Positions 20,551-32,543 of a DNA stretch of 54,000 nt are shown here, in pieces. Positions within the stretch are counted from its first letter, which is position 1, and every line of letters begins with the position of its first letter. The DNA is from Adiantum capillus-veneris (lineage: Eukaryota > Streptophyta > Polypodiopsida > Polypodiales > Pteridaceae): NCBI GenBank assembly GCA_014529385.2, contig CM043963.1:76934412-76988411 (forward strand), written 5' to 3'. The position numbers and the translations under genes are program-made. The notes under the pieces are model-generated. The model did no database searches and was not told the DNA's origin. It worked only from the letters and a program-made list of their open reading frames with translations.

Positions 20551-23500
20551 TCATGGGCTAAAGTAATCTTCGGGTTGACGGCTGGCGAGGCGGTCTTTAA
20601 GCACGTGGAGTGCCTTCTCATATCTGAATCTTCTTTCTTTGTCAGGAACCTGCAAGAACTGCATGGTGACCCTGTTTTTGAGTTCAATGGATGAGTAGCC
20701 AACAAATCTGGAGGTTAGGTTGCTTATCACACTGACCCAAATATCTTCGTTTGCCAAGTGAAGAACCCCAAATAAAATGCTTCCTCGAATGCCAACGTAT
20801 TGCTAGATGGCAAGAACATGCATCGGGCGTAGAAGCCATAAAGGACTTCTTCGGAAGGTTGGCCTCTTGGTTGTAGAAAAGACCCTTATTACCTTCAAGG
20901 AATGACATCCATGGTGCTCCTGCTTGCTTTGGCTTATGAAAAGCTTCAATACATGTGAACAGCATTTGGCAAATTTTGTAGAGCATGGCACATGAGATAT
21001 TAGGGAGGCTTTTGAAGAATGTCATGGCGCATGTTAGGGTTTTCACCATGTATTCCTCTATCGGTGTTCCCTGCTCTGAAGCTGGAAATCTTGGATAGTT
21101 CAGCCATGTAGGCCACTTCTTAGTTAGTGCTTCATATGCTTGCCATGTCCTTACCGGTGGTACAAGACAAAAGGTTGGGTTTTTTGAAGGGCTGCAGATG
21201 CTCTTGTGAATAGAATCAGATATCTAGGATTCTTGTTCAACCAGCTCTTTCTCCACTTGGGGTGGACATCCTCTATGCCTTTTGTCTGCATATCTTTATA
21301 TCATCTTTCTTTGATTTGTAAAAGCTCTACCTTGATCAAAGGATATGGCAATGATTGTTGATGACATTGTGCATTGATTTGGTTGGGAGTGAGTTGAGTG
21401 ACGTTGACTGAATGGAGAACCCTCATCTCCCAATCCATTGTTGCTTTCATTCAGCATCTGTCTCTTGGGCAACTTGCTCCTTGAGTGCATCTTCTTCAGC
21501 TTTAGACAGATGGACCATGGGCACCCCATGGGCACTTGCTCAGCATCTGTGAGTGGTACTTGAAAGTCTTCCTCTCCTCCTATCCCTTCTGCTGGCTTTG
21601 TTTTCTTCTTAGCAAAAGAGACTGATGGAATTTCAACAGTTTGTTGGTCTGAGGTACTAGCTTCTTCTTGTGTCTCTGGTTGTCCCTCTCGCAGCAGCAA
21701 CTCATTGACTCTCTTTATCTCGGTTATCTCCTTGAGCATTTTTTCTTCTCTTTGTACCCACATCAGTGCAAGGTCTCTTCTTTGGGATTGCTCTAGCTTT
21801 AGCTCGAGTTCAAGATCCTTGTTTTTCTTTTCCAAAGCTTTATATACTTCATCTGTACCTTTGATTGAGGCAATCGCAGGATTTTTTCTTATCTGTCGCA
21901 AAAAGGTTGCTTGATCATTGATCCTTTGCTGTGAATATTGTAGAGAGGCATTTGCTATGTCAAGCTGCACTTGGATCTTCTATACTGACAGAGTCGTGGT
22001 TAAGAGTTCATTTGTTACCTCTGTTAGCTATTGGTCTTTGATCTTGCAGGCATCTGTTAACTTGGTGAGAAGTTCACCTAGCTCCTCCATTTCTTTTTGT
22101 TGGTTTTCTTTGGCCAGCTGGTGTTGTTCAACTCTCAACTCTTGGATTTGTCTCTGAAGACCTAAGATGACATTATTTTGTCATCTAATTCTCCTTGTAG
22201 AGCATCGATGACCATCTCTAGCTCTCTAGCCTTAGCACTACGACTAAGTGATGCTGTTCGCATTTTCTCGATCATCACCTGCATCTGCTTGGCATATTCA
22301 TTCACCTATATGATGAATTCATCGTTTGTCTGCCAATCTTCAGGCTCTATAGGCTGTCTGGATGTTTTAGCCGTTTCAGCTTGTAGCTCTTTGGGTGGTT
22401 CTGGGGTAGTTTCTTGCGGTTGCGACGGGGGTTCTAACTCTCCTTGAGGCTGTGCGGTTACCTTTGCTGCTTCGGTTGCTTGAGGTCTTGTGGTTGCCTC
22501 TGTGGTTTCTTGTTAGGTGGTTTTAGAAGGTGTGGCCTCTCTTTGTTCAGTTGGCCTCTCCTCCTAGCCCTTTTGCTGGTTGTTCAAAACTTGCTGCTTC
22601 CTACGGTTCAAGCTCTTTTTCCTTGGCTTCCTCACCCTCATTGGTTCTAATTGTTGGTGAAGGGGGAGGGCTTGGCATTGGGTGATCTACATATTCTGTA
22701 GCGGGTGAGGTAGGCTTTGGAGACATTTCTTCTTGGTCATGATGGGTCCCGCTTTTCTCTGTAGCCTCTGCTTGTCTTTGATGCTTTGCTACCTCTTCTC
22801 TTGCTTGTCTTTGATGCTATGCTGCCTCTTCTCTTGCTTTTCTCTCAGCTTCTTGAGCTTCTTTTATCTTGAGGGATTCTGCCTCTCCATACATGCACTC
22901 AAGGAAATATGTGGGGTCCTCTGCTTCTTTCTTTGCAGGGTTCTTAGTTCTGGGACCCCTTATCTCTTTGGGAACTCACCTTTCTGGGTCCTCACCTGCA
23001 GCTTGGCGGCTTCTTTTTTTGTAAGTTTGTTTTTCCCTTTCAAACCTCGCCTTTTTCTGTTGAGGTTCCTCTTGGTGTGCAGCTACTGCTTTCTTCTTCA
23101 TCTCTTCAATCTTGGCTCGCCTTTCCTTGTTGTATGAGCTCTCACTACTATGAGCTTCATGAGAGCTTTTTGTCGATTCTTCATCTGACTTTGACGATTG
23201 TGTGGTTTTGGGAGAAGGCTTTGTAGACACAATCCATGTGTTCTGATTTGGGGCAGGTGGCAAATTGTTTGCCATGCCAATAGCATGGTATGCTATTCTT
23301 GTCAGTACCTCAGGCGCGCCCAGATAGGTGATCTTACCCTCTTTCTTGGTGCCCTTTTGCGTTGTCAGCACATACTGCACATGATCAATCGATTGCCTGG
23401 TTGTCGATTTCAACACTTGGGTGAATGTAGTTGCAATGCATGATTTGGTGTTGTGTACCGTGGCAGTCTCTTTGCTAGAAAGTGGAAATGCTGATGATAC

Positions 23501-24008
23501 AAATGGGCTGGTTCTTCCACTTGCCTTTGGATGAGATCGGCAAAAGTTGCAGCACCAATCTCCTTGGTGAAGGTGCCTGCTGTCTTTCTATCTCGGATCC
23601 TCATTGTCATCCCTTCTGTCGGCAACTTCAGTGCCTCGGCCACAATTTCCTTTGTGATAATACTTCTACTTTGTGCCCTTGTTGGTCGGTGATTTGTGCT
23701 GATCCATCCTCTTTAGTTGTAAACAACAACAACTTATAGGCTTTCTGGAAATCTACGTCACATGGTTCCTGGTCATAAAAGTCCCTGAGGCCCAACCTTT
23801 TGTTGGCTTCTTTTGTGTCTGGCTTTGCCACGACATCATAGATCTCTTTCGGTAGCAGTTGCAGCTCTCCTTCTTCACTCTTGAACTTGCCTGTGAAAAT
23901 TATTATATTGTTTTCTTCAAGCTGTGCTCTGGACACATATGTTGCTTTGGCCGTCTTTATTGAACTTGGGTCCAATTGGTAGGGACATGCATAGATGCAT
24001 AGATGCAT
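20551..24008 (-). pseudogene. B: extra ORF downstream of pol (globular domain plus coiled coil)
   Basis: A string of minus-strand frames (24008-23628, 23643-23410, 23416-22976, 21970-21296, 21049-20684, 20757-20551), linked by shifts, appears to be one decayed protein of over 1000 residues. The N-terminal part (AEALKLPTEGMTMRIRDRK, then LKSTTRQSIDHVQYVLT and a MANNLPPAPNQNTW tail) looks globular. It recalls the 'putative plant transposon protein' type of additional ORF in Tat/Ogre elements, a tentative match from memory. The middle is Ser/Lys/Glu-rich, then a coiled coil (YKALEKKNKDLELELKLEQS). No membrane span, DDE or RT motif is visible. It is in sense with gag-pol and has one array palindrome 54 bp upstream. 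Function is unknown. Confidence 0.65.
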
Positions 24009-24061
24009 AAAAACATGTAAAGATCAAAACCATAAAGTTCAAGCAAGAATTTGCAACAAAA

Positions 24062-24083
24062 GTAAATAACTGCGATTATTTAC
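24062..24083 (-). repeat. B palindrome, aORF-side array, copy 3
   Basis: A 22-bp near-palindrome with half-sites GTAAATAACTG and CGATTATTTAC, 54 bp upstream of the extra ORF. With A removed it lies 286 bp from the copy at 32620, continuing that array. Confidence 0.85.
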
Positions 24084-24266
24084 AACTGAGGATTTTTTTT
24101 GCATTATGAATATGATAGGCTTGAAATATATAGCAATTAGATACTTTGAGTGAAGTGTGGGCTTATTTGAGTGCATTGGGTGAAGATGGTGCCAGATTTA
24201 GGCTTTTCGTCTCTGAACAGTAGATATAAAGGGATTTTGGGATTTTGAGATCCAAATTTACTCAAA

Positions 24267-24271
24267 CTTGG
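24267..24271. repeat. A target-site duplication, left copy (CTTGG)
   Basis: CTTGG is repeated at 32539-32543 on the other side of A. Confidence 0.95.
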
Positions 24272-25053
24272 TGTTTGGCAGCGCAAACACAAAGTAGCAG
24301 ATGACCTTTAGCTATGCTATTTTTAGCATATGCTTATGATGTATTAGCATACATTTTTTTGAGAAACACATCATTTTGTATATGTACTTTTGACATATTT
24401 ACGGGCTCTACATGAGTTCTAGCTTGTATATTTGATGTTACCATGATGCCTAGGAGCTATAGAGATGCACACAATTCTATGCATCTCATGGACGGCCGGA
24501 CATATTTTTTATGCCCTAGGTATAAAAGTGAAAGTTAGGACATTTTTTAGGGATCCTCAGGTGAGTTAAGCTTTCATGGAAAGCTTGTAGAGAAGATAGA
24601 GGTGAAGATGTTTGGAGTTGGAGCTTCCTCTTGTGCTCACCTACTTTTTATGGCATGCAATGGAAAGCTAAGTGCTCTTGTTCTTCTTTCTCTTTGTCAA
24701 TTGTGTTTATGGTGTGTAGTTAAGCATTGATTAGTCTCTAATTAGTGTTTCCCTCTCTCATTTATCTTCACTTTTACATTATTTGTGAGCTCATTGAGCT
24801 TTTGATTGATGTGTGTGTGTGATTGATGAGAGTGTGCACCCATTGTCCTCTTGATTGTTGAGATTAAAGAAGATTAGAGAGTAGGCATTGAGTGATTAGC
24901 CTTCTCCATGGCTTTCTCTTCTTCTTAACTCTCTTGATTAGGATCCTCTTCTTGTAATTCTAGTGATTCCATGCCTTCATGCACTAGCCGGGTTATCGAT
25001 CCATCGGTTTGACATTATGTCAGTGGATTGAGCTATGCGACAACCCCCCAACA
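24272..25053 (+). repeat. A 5' LTR with promoter
   Basis: Begins TGTTTGGCAGCGC and ends CCCCCCAACA. A TATAAAAG box at 24531-24538 is the likely core promoter. It is followed one base later by the PBS. Confidence 0.95.
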
Positions 25054-25054
25054 T

Positions 25055-25072
25055 TGGCGCCATTGCTGGGGA
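25055..25072 (+). promoter_or_regulatory. A primer-binding site (tRNA-Asp)
   Basis: TGGCGCCATTGCTGGGGA is complementary, with few mismatches, to the 3' end of plant tRNA-Asp (…CGGCGCCA), the primer used by many large plant Gypsy elements. Confidence 0.85.
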
Positions 25073-26999
25073 TCGATTACCTAAGCTAGAGGAGTCATTA
25101 GTGTGTTGAAGAGTCATTAATCATGTTTTAGAGTAGTTTAGATTATGCTTTAAGTGTTGGTGATGGTGAATTGTGGATTTATGGTGAGATTTGGTTAAGA
25201 AATTGTGATTAATTTGTATGTTTTTCTTTCTTTTTTCTCTAATTATTCACTAATTTTCTACTAATCCGCTAACAATTGGAGTGCTTTATATGTGTGTATG
25301 CCTAATTAGAGGCTTAAGCATCACTCTTTTGATAAGAAATTGCAAAAAAATTGAGTGAAATCGAGTGATTTTTGAGTGTGTAATTAGGGATTTTTTCTTA
25401 ATTAGGCTCTCTAATTACTCTCTAATCACACATGATTTTTGTGTTACACATAGCTAAATCATTGATTTGAAGTGTGATTATCATTCTTATGTGTTTAATT
25501 TGATTGAAAATGATGCTACACATGAGATTTTGTGCTTGATTGATTGTAGGTGAATTGCGGTTAAGCGGTTGCTAGTACACACACTGTACACATGTGTGTG
25601 TACTAGCAATTGGAGTGGAAAATTGATGCGATGCTTATGTTATTGTGAGTGCATTAACCAATTCATTTGCTGATTTGATTTGCAAGTTTAAGTGCAATTA
25701 GTGTGCCTATGTGTAGGCAAAGTGCACATTTTTTTAGTGCAAATTATGGTTTAATTGGTGCCAATTGGGTTCATAAAAAGCATTGGATTGCTTGATGTTG
25801 TTATGATGATTATGGATCAGTTTTTTCATTGCTAAAATTGCGTCAAAATGCTGCCCAAATTTTGCTAGATTGTATGTGCATTGATTAGCGATTAGTGCTT
25901 GATTATGCTTGTGTGTGTACACTTAATTGGGCTTGTAATTGATTGAAAATTGATGTGAAATTGGTTGAATTGCAAAGTTCAAAGTGTGTTGATCAATTGT
26001 ATATGCTAATTATGCTATTTTTAAGTCAAAATTAAGCAAAAATCGACCTAATTTGGGTGCAAAATGCATAGAAATTTGATTTTGGGTGTAACTTTGAAGT
26101 GTTAATTGCAAAAAATTCTTTACAAAATTGAGCGTGTACGCACTTCACGACCTATTTTTAGTTTTGTACGCGCATATGTCTCACTTCTCGTAACGGTGTG
26201 TGCATTTACTTAATTTAGGTGTGTGTGCACTTACTTGATTTTGGTGTGTGTGTGCATTTACTTGATTTAGGTGTGTGTGCATTGCTTGATTTAGGTGTGA
26301 GCATCATTTAAGAGGGGTGTGTACCATCCTCAATTTGGGTGTGTGTAAAGTGTAGTGCACAAGCAAACAAAGGGGGTGGGGGGTCAAGCACATGTACATG
26401 CTTGTTTTTAGGTGTGTGGAAAGGGAGTAAAGTCAACAAAAGACAAGGCATGTGGGAAAAGAATCTAGGTGAGAGAAAGAGAAACAAAGTCAACAAAGAT
26501 AATAAAAAGAGTGTGTGCATGGGCGTCCGAATTTAAGAAAACCAAAGAAAAAACTTTTTTTTGTTCTCTTTTTTTGTAGGCGTCCCATGCATGTGCGCAT
26601 CTAGTCAGCCTCTTTCGAACCCTGTATTACGAGGATCTCTCTCTTATACTTTCTCTTATATACCTTGTTCATGCGCGCATTTATGCATGACTAGACACTG
26701 AGAGTACATATGTCCGGAGAGTCGTTTGCCTAATTTGCTTACTTGTTTGACATAGCACACTGTAGGATTTAGTGGACTCTCGACACATTGACATCATTGT
26801 GATGTGAATTATGAGCCACTATTATCATGCATGATTGACTATAGGTCACCCGTGTGACAGTTTCATTTGATCACATCATTCACATCATTCACATCACGAT
26901 CTTGCCATACACTTATTATATTGCTTGCTATTCCTTGAGAGATCTAGATCAGTCATAGTGAGCTTCCACATGATCATTGAGTATTTGCACTCTCTAGAT
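25073..26999 (+). other. A: AT-rich leader
   Basis: About 1.9 kb of non-coding leader rich in ATTGATT and TAATTAG. It contains a minisatellite at 26194-26309 and an A-rich tract with a GTCAACAAAG repeat at 26430-26510. No gene is supported. Confidence 0.6.
26194..26309 (+). repeat. A leader minisatellite (23-27 bp unit)
   Basis: About 4.5 copies of a unit GGTGTGTGTGCATTTACTTG followed by ATTTA (copies starting near 26194, 26219, 26243, 26270 and 26294), varying mainly in the number of TG steps. Confidence 0.85.
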
Positions 27000-29935
27000 T
27001 GATGACGACCATGGCCCTGAGAGGTTCCGATTTGGTGTTGCTATGGTTAGTAGGAGACTACAAGAGACATTTATGTTATCGAGATCGATATACCGATCGC
27101 TATTTTGTGAGGCTTTAGCCTCATGATCACTCTACTCATGCTTTTCAGTCAGTTAGAGCTAGAGCCCACCCCACGAGGTCTGATCATCTCATAGATTTCT
27201 TAGATGTACTCTATCGAGTACAAAATATCCATTCTAGACATGAGATCCCAGTACCATCCCTAGAGGATGTTGCAGACACACGATACCATCCAGTGACAGT
27301 CCAGTTACGGTGTATGCATGATAGTTTTTTGTATGTTGATGATGATGCACGCATGTATTTGAGAGAGTCACACATGCCTCTACCAAAGCCTCAGGTAGAT
27401 TTTGGTAGATCCATGGGTAGTAGGACCTATTATGGCCTTGATGATTATAGTACCTACACGATGATTTTTGGCCTGCCTTATCGACCTATCCCTAGCCCTA
27501 GATCACATAGATCTAGTGTCGGCATTGAGCTTGAGTCCACATACATAGTGAGATCACCCATTAGACCACCTCCAGGCTTTCTACCTAGACCTATTGCTCC
27601 ACAGGACTCTATCGATGACCATAGATCTAGGTTGACACTGGAGATTGACGAGTCTCGAGAGCAGTTATTGAGAGAGCCATGCATTGAGACCGAGACAAGA
27701 TTGACATCAGAGTCCTCATAGACACCACACAGAGCTAGATTCGGCATGATGAGCACTTCACAGTCTATGTTTACAATGAGATCAGAGCCACCACGAGTCA
27801 TCAAGATGAGAGCACCCACCATGAGTGCACCACACATAGAGCCATTGACTATGAGACAATTACATTGCGGACCCATGAGAGAGCATCCACAACCTTTGGT
27901 GATGGAGCATACCATGCATTTACCTAGAGAGGCTGTTACGACCACAACATTTGAGCCATATTGATGTTTCAGGATCACATGACCATGAGAGAGTTATGTC
28001 ACATGGGGCTATAGTTTCGATGAGTGACACGAGTCCTACGATGAGAGATGAGCTACACGAGTTAGCTTCTACTCTGCGGACAGATAGACCTATGCTAGTC
28101 TTGTGTGGTGAGAGGATGGGATTATGCATATTTCATGATCTGAGCCGATCGAGTTTCTTTTAGAAACTCAAGCGCTTTGTTCAGGATCCTCCCACACATC
28201 AGTTAGTGCGAGTTATGCCTAACCCAAGCATGCCAGGATCTTTTAGAGACGAGTATGATGCGATGTACTTGCCGATGTTTGAGATTGACTTACAAACCAT
28301 AGAGCCTTTATCATATGATGAGTCCCTAGATACGCATACTCATCCCACATTGGTAGAGTTGTATAGACTTGAGCAGACAAAGACATATGTTGACGACTGT
28401 GGACGTAGATACACACGAGAGTCTAGCACATCTAGTGAGTTATGTCAGAGAGTGACTGCCATGCTTTCGTTTGATCGAGATCCTCAAGAGCATGTATATA
28501 GAGGCATTGATCATGCCATTTATGTGCTGACTATTGGAGTGAGATACACACCTAGATCATTGATCGATCGAGCACATTGTAGCACTAGACTACCTACTAC
28601 AGCTTTAGCCCACCAGTCTGGTCATAGATCACCTCCTACACAGATGAGTGATTGTGATCCTCTACGAGAGATTACTAGGACTATGCCACCCCTAGATGGA
28701 GCTCTTGAGCTTAGCCTACCAAACAGAGTGAGCTTCATAGCTTAGATCAGCATGAGACCAATGACATAGAGCTGACATCTGTTGCTCATCATCATGATGT
28801 GCAACAGAGTGACACATTAGTGACCGATTCACCTACAAAGCACCCACATCACATAGATGTTTCCATAGAGCCATCTATTCTTGCAAAGACACGATCTCAT
28901 TCCTCAATCATAGAGTGAGAAGATACGATTGCAGAGACATTAACACATGAGGTTCCTCTAGACCACCACACATATACCACACATATAGAGGTCACCCACA
29001 TATCATTGAGCCTACACAGACTAGTATGACCTCTAGACATTTACATCATGAGGATAGACGAGCACCTACGAGATTCTATTGGAGACCACAAGGGTTGTCT
29101 GATTCTGAGCGAGCATTAGAGCCTTCTCAAGATAGAGTTCAGAGTAGTGCTACCAAGGAGTTACCCCTTCCACATCAGATATATAGATCTACACCCAGAG
29201 CTTCCTATAGGACTCGACGAGTATATGTTCCACGGAGAGAGATATCAATGAGACCATTGACTAGCGATGACACTTATGTGTGGATAGAGAGCCGGATTAC
29301 ACATGACGGATTATCACACGGTTGGCTCACATCTAGACGATCATTAGAGGCACAGAGTTATTATGAGGGACATAGATAGATTTTGGTTCCCAGGTTGAGA
29401 GTTGTAGCACATAGTGAGCATTGACGAACACATTTGATTACGAGAAACTTGAGAGAGATTTCTAGACCTTCTAGAAGATCTCAGAGATCATTTTTAGAGA
29501 GACCATGACCACAGAGACTGTGTCAAAGAGAGAGACCTTTACATTCACATGTGAAGAAATCTCCCAATGACCTCCTCATGAGATTGAAGGGATTGAAGAT
29601 TTGGCTACCAAAGAGCCGACCACCTATCACATCACAGGTTGACACTAGTCATAGCTTGTCTGAGGTTTCCATTGACCATGTTGTTGACTTAGATCTTGGC
29701 AAGAGTCAGCCATTCAGGGATCTTGAACCACATAGTTCATTGACCACACAGTCACATATTGATGTTATCCCTAGATCCATTAGTTGTGCTATAGATTCTA
29801 CCATTGACATGGAGCTAGGTGCTAGCCAGTTGATGACCATTATAGAGAGAGCTAGGAGACTACATGTTTTATTGTTTGGAGAGAGTTCTCTTATCCCTCC
29901 TAGTTGCACCAGACCCTTGACTTGTACAGATTGAC
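27000..29935 (+). pseudogene. A: decayed unknown coding region, Arg/His/Ser-rich
   Basis: Long plus-strand open stretches in shifting frames (27119-27964 in one, 27951-28745 in a second, 29026-29379 and 29551-29934 in a third) appear to derive from one large ORF. Readable pieces include FLDVLYRVQNIHSRHEIPVP, RTYYGLDDYSTYTMIFGLPY and RDEYDAMYLPMFEIDLQTIE. Composition is rich in R, H, S, T, P and M, with repeated IDH/DHRS-like steps. I recognise no Gag, zinc knuckle, protease or polymerase motif. It occupies the place of gag-pol in a Gypsy layout, so it may be a replaced or captured ORF. Function is unknown. Confidence 0.5.
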
Positions 29936-31736
29936 TATGGTGCACTAGATACATGCGCATATGCTAGAGGCACTTTTTCCCCTTTCGGTTTTTTCCCTCT
30001 AGACATCCAGGTTTGTGACCTTAGTTTAGGATTTATTTTTATTTGTGTTTAGGTAATAAAACTTCCACTTCTATGCTGACACACCTTTCTAGGTGGTAGT
30101 GTTTTGTTTATGATTTTGCAGCATAGATGGACTTTAGCTTTCACACAGCATGGGCATCTCGAGTTCCAGCTTCACATGTTTTCTTCCTTGGCTATTGAGG
30201 ATATGCAGCACATATCTCCAGGTGTACTACTTTCCATGATTTATGTTTGTGGCAATTTATGTTTGCTGATTGTTGTATTCTATGGTTTGATTGAGTGCAT
30301 TTAGATATGTTTTGTTATCTGCCATTAAAGATGTATAAACTTGTCTTTGCTTTAGTTAATTGACCTTAAGTTTAATCTTATTGATGAGCCTTGATTTTAG
30401 GATACTGTGACTTTAGGTTAACCAATTCACTTGACCACTAGTTTTAGTTGGAAATATTATTTGAGTGTTTGAAACCTTAGGAGTGTTTTAAGCATAGAGA
30501 GGCTTGCTCACTCAAACAACAACGACCACTAGTGAGAATACAAAGGAAATGGAAGCAAAAGTTGGAAACGAAATCCCAGCTTCATTGTATTGCCTATGGT
30601 ATTAGAGTCCTAGAGGTTCCCAGTGTGAGCGCTTTTCTTTGAGAAGCAAAAAGCCCCAGGCATACAAAATATACACACATGTTTTAAAAAGAAAAAAAAA
30701 GAAAAGAAAAACAAAAGAAAAATGAAAAGAAAGAAAAAAAGACATGAAAAAGACTTCCATTGAGCTTCAAGTAAAAAATTCAAGCTTTTGTTCGGAGTTG
30801 TGAGAGTTAGTAAGCTAATCAAAGCTAAAAAACATAAATAGGGAATCTTACATTTAGATAATCTTTCTAACTTAGCTAGTACTAGAGCAATTGTTTTAAC
30901 CTTTAGTTGTAGTTAACTAATTGATAGACTCATCCATAAGCCCAAAACTTTTGATTAATTAATTTTAGCAAGTGCAATTTATTTATCCTTTTGATGCACT
31001 ATTGGTCTCCTACTCGGTCTGTGGGTCCAATAACCAGAATCTAGGCAGATGCTGCTAGAGTCCACGCAAGCTGTCCAGGTCAGCGCCCACAAACCTGCTC
31101 CTGCTCCGTGATACTGCGCAGCGCCCACAAACCTGTTCCTCCTCCGCAGCACCCACAAGCCTGCACATGGCATCTCTTCCACCCCCTCGGCACCCAACCT
31201 GTCCCCGCCTGCATCCGTTCTACCGAGAGAGACAGAGAGAAAGAAAGAGACAGTTCGTCTTGTGCTCATATGACCTGCGCCCAAGACACATACACAAGCC
31301 TCCTCCTCGTTTCTCTTCGCCATCGCATCTCTTCGTTCCCTACTGCACCCAACCTCCCCCCACCTACATCCATTGTATCGAGAGACACAGAGAAGAGAGA
31401 GAGAAATGATATCTCAATGTACACGCGCGGAATAGACATCATCGCCCTTTTCTCCTGGCTCCACGTGTGTCCTCACTGTTTTTCCACTACAAACTTTTCA
31501 AAGGGATCTTCCAAGATACCCCTTGCTCGACCTGCTTCCAAAATGGGGCACGCCTACTGGCAGTGTAGCATCCCATAATTATTTGTATTCATTCATTACC
31601 ACATACATGATTTGCCTTTCCTTTATGCTTTATTGCCATATGATTCAGCTTGCTACCTCATTGCCTTTTTCTTTTTCAGGTCCATTCTTCACATAGCATC
31701 TACCACGACATGGCTTTGTCAGGGACGACAAAGCTT
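29936..31736 (+). other. A: 3' non-coding region with GC-rich repeats
   Basis: AT-rich sequence to about 30990, including an A-rich tract at 30687-30770. Then about 570 bp of notably C-rich sequence with two tandem repeats (31087-31160 and 31167-31407). After that AT-rich sequence resumes up to the PPT. The frames at 30979-31578 are produced by the repeats. Confidence 0.5.
31167..31407. repeat. Tandem duplication (~154-bp step) in A's GC-rich island
   Basis: A segment starting CATGGCATCTCTTCCA at 31167 recurs as CATCGCATCTCTTCGTTCC at 31321. Both run through a CACCCAACCT..CCCGCCT/CACCT stretch into a GAGAGACAGAGA tail. A smaller ~38-bp duplication (GCGCCCACAAACCTG) lies just upstream at about 31084-31135. 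Confidence 0.75.
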
Positions 31737-31749
31737 AGGAGGGGGGCAG
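31737..31749 (+). promoter_or_regulatory. A polypurine tract
   Basis: AGGAGGGGGGCAG directly before the 3' LTR. Confidence 0.85.
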
Positions 31750-32538
31750 TGTTTGGTACCGCAAACACAAAGTAGCAGATGACCTTCAGCTATGCTATTT
31801 TTAGCATATGCTTATGATGTATTAGCATACGTTGCTTCAATTTTTGACAAACACATCATTTTGTATATGTATTTTTGACATATTTACGGGCTCTACATGA
31901 GTTCCAGCTTGTATATTTGATGTTACCATGATGCCTAGGAGCTATAGAGCTGCACACAATTCTATGCATCTCATGGTCGGCCGGACATATTTTTTATGCC
32001 CTAGGTATAAAAGTGAAAGTTAGGTCATTTTTTAGGGATCCTCAGGTGAGTTAAGCTTTCATGGAAAGCTTGTAGAGAAGATAGAGGTGAAGATGTTTGG
32101 AGTTGGAGCTTCCTCTTGTGCTCATCTACTTTTTATGGCATGCAATGGAAAGCTAAGTGCTCTTGTTCTTCTTTCTCTTTGTCAATTGTGTTTATGGTGT
32201 GTAGTTAAGCATTGATTAGTCTCTAATTAGTGTTTCCCTCTCTCATTTATCTTCACTTTTACATTATTTGTGAGCTCATTGAGCTTTTGATTGATGTGTG
32301 TGTGTGATTGATGAGAGTGTGCACCCATTGTCCTCTTGATTGTTGAGATTAAAGAAGATTAGAGAGTAGGCATTGAGTGATTAGCCTTCTCCATAGCTTT
32401 CTCTTCTTCTTAACTCTCTTGATTAGGATCCTCTTCTTGCAATTCTAGTGATTCCATGCCTTCATACACTAGCCGGGTTATCAATCCATTGGTTTGACAT
32501 TATGTTAGTGGATCGAGCTATGCGACAACCCCCCAACA
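31750..32538 (+). repeat. A 3' LTR
   Basis: 789 bp, matching 24272-25053 apart from about 17 substitutions and one small insertion near 31830-31850. TATAAAAG is at 32006-32013. Followed by the CTTGG duplication at 32539-32543. Confidence 0.95.
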
Positions 32539-32543
32539 CTTGG

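Larger units (their letters stand above)
24272..32538 (+). mobile_element. A: non-autonomous Gypsy-type element
   Basis: An 8267-bp plus-strand element inserted in B between the pol remnants and the extra ORF. LTRs are 782 bp (24272-25053) and 789 bp (31750-32538), about 2% diverged by my count plus one small indel. A tRNA-Asp PBS, a PPT and a CTTGG duplication complete the boundaries. No protease, RT, RNase H or integrase motif was found in the interior. It holds a long non-coding leader, a decayed unknown coding region (27000-29935) and a GC-rich tandem-repeat stretch. Its transposition must have relied on another element's enzymes. Confidence 0.93.

Noticed and set aside
22178-23137. Plus-strand frames with signal-peptide-like hydrophobic stretches in B
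   Set aside because: They are the antisense of the Lys/Glu-rich and coiled-coil part of the extra ORF; antisense of such codons gives Phe/Leu/Ser-rich frames.
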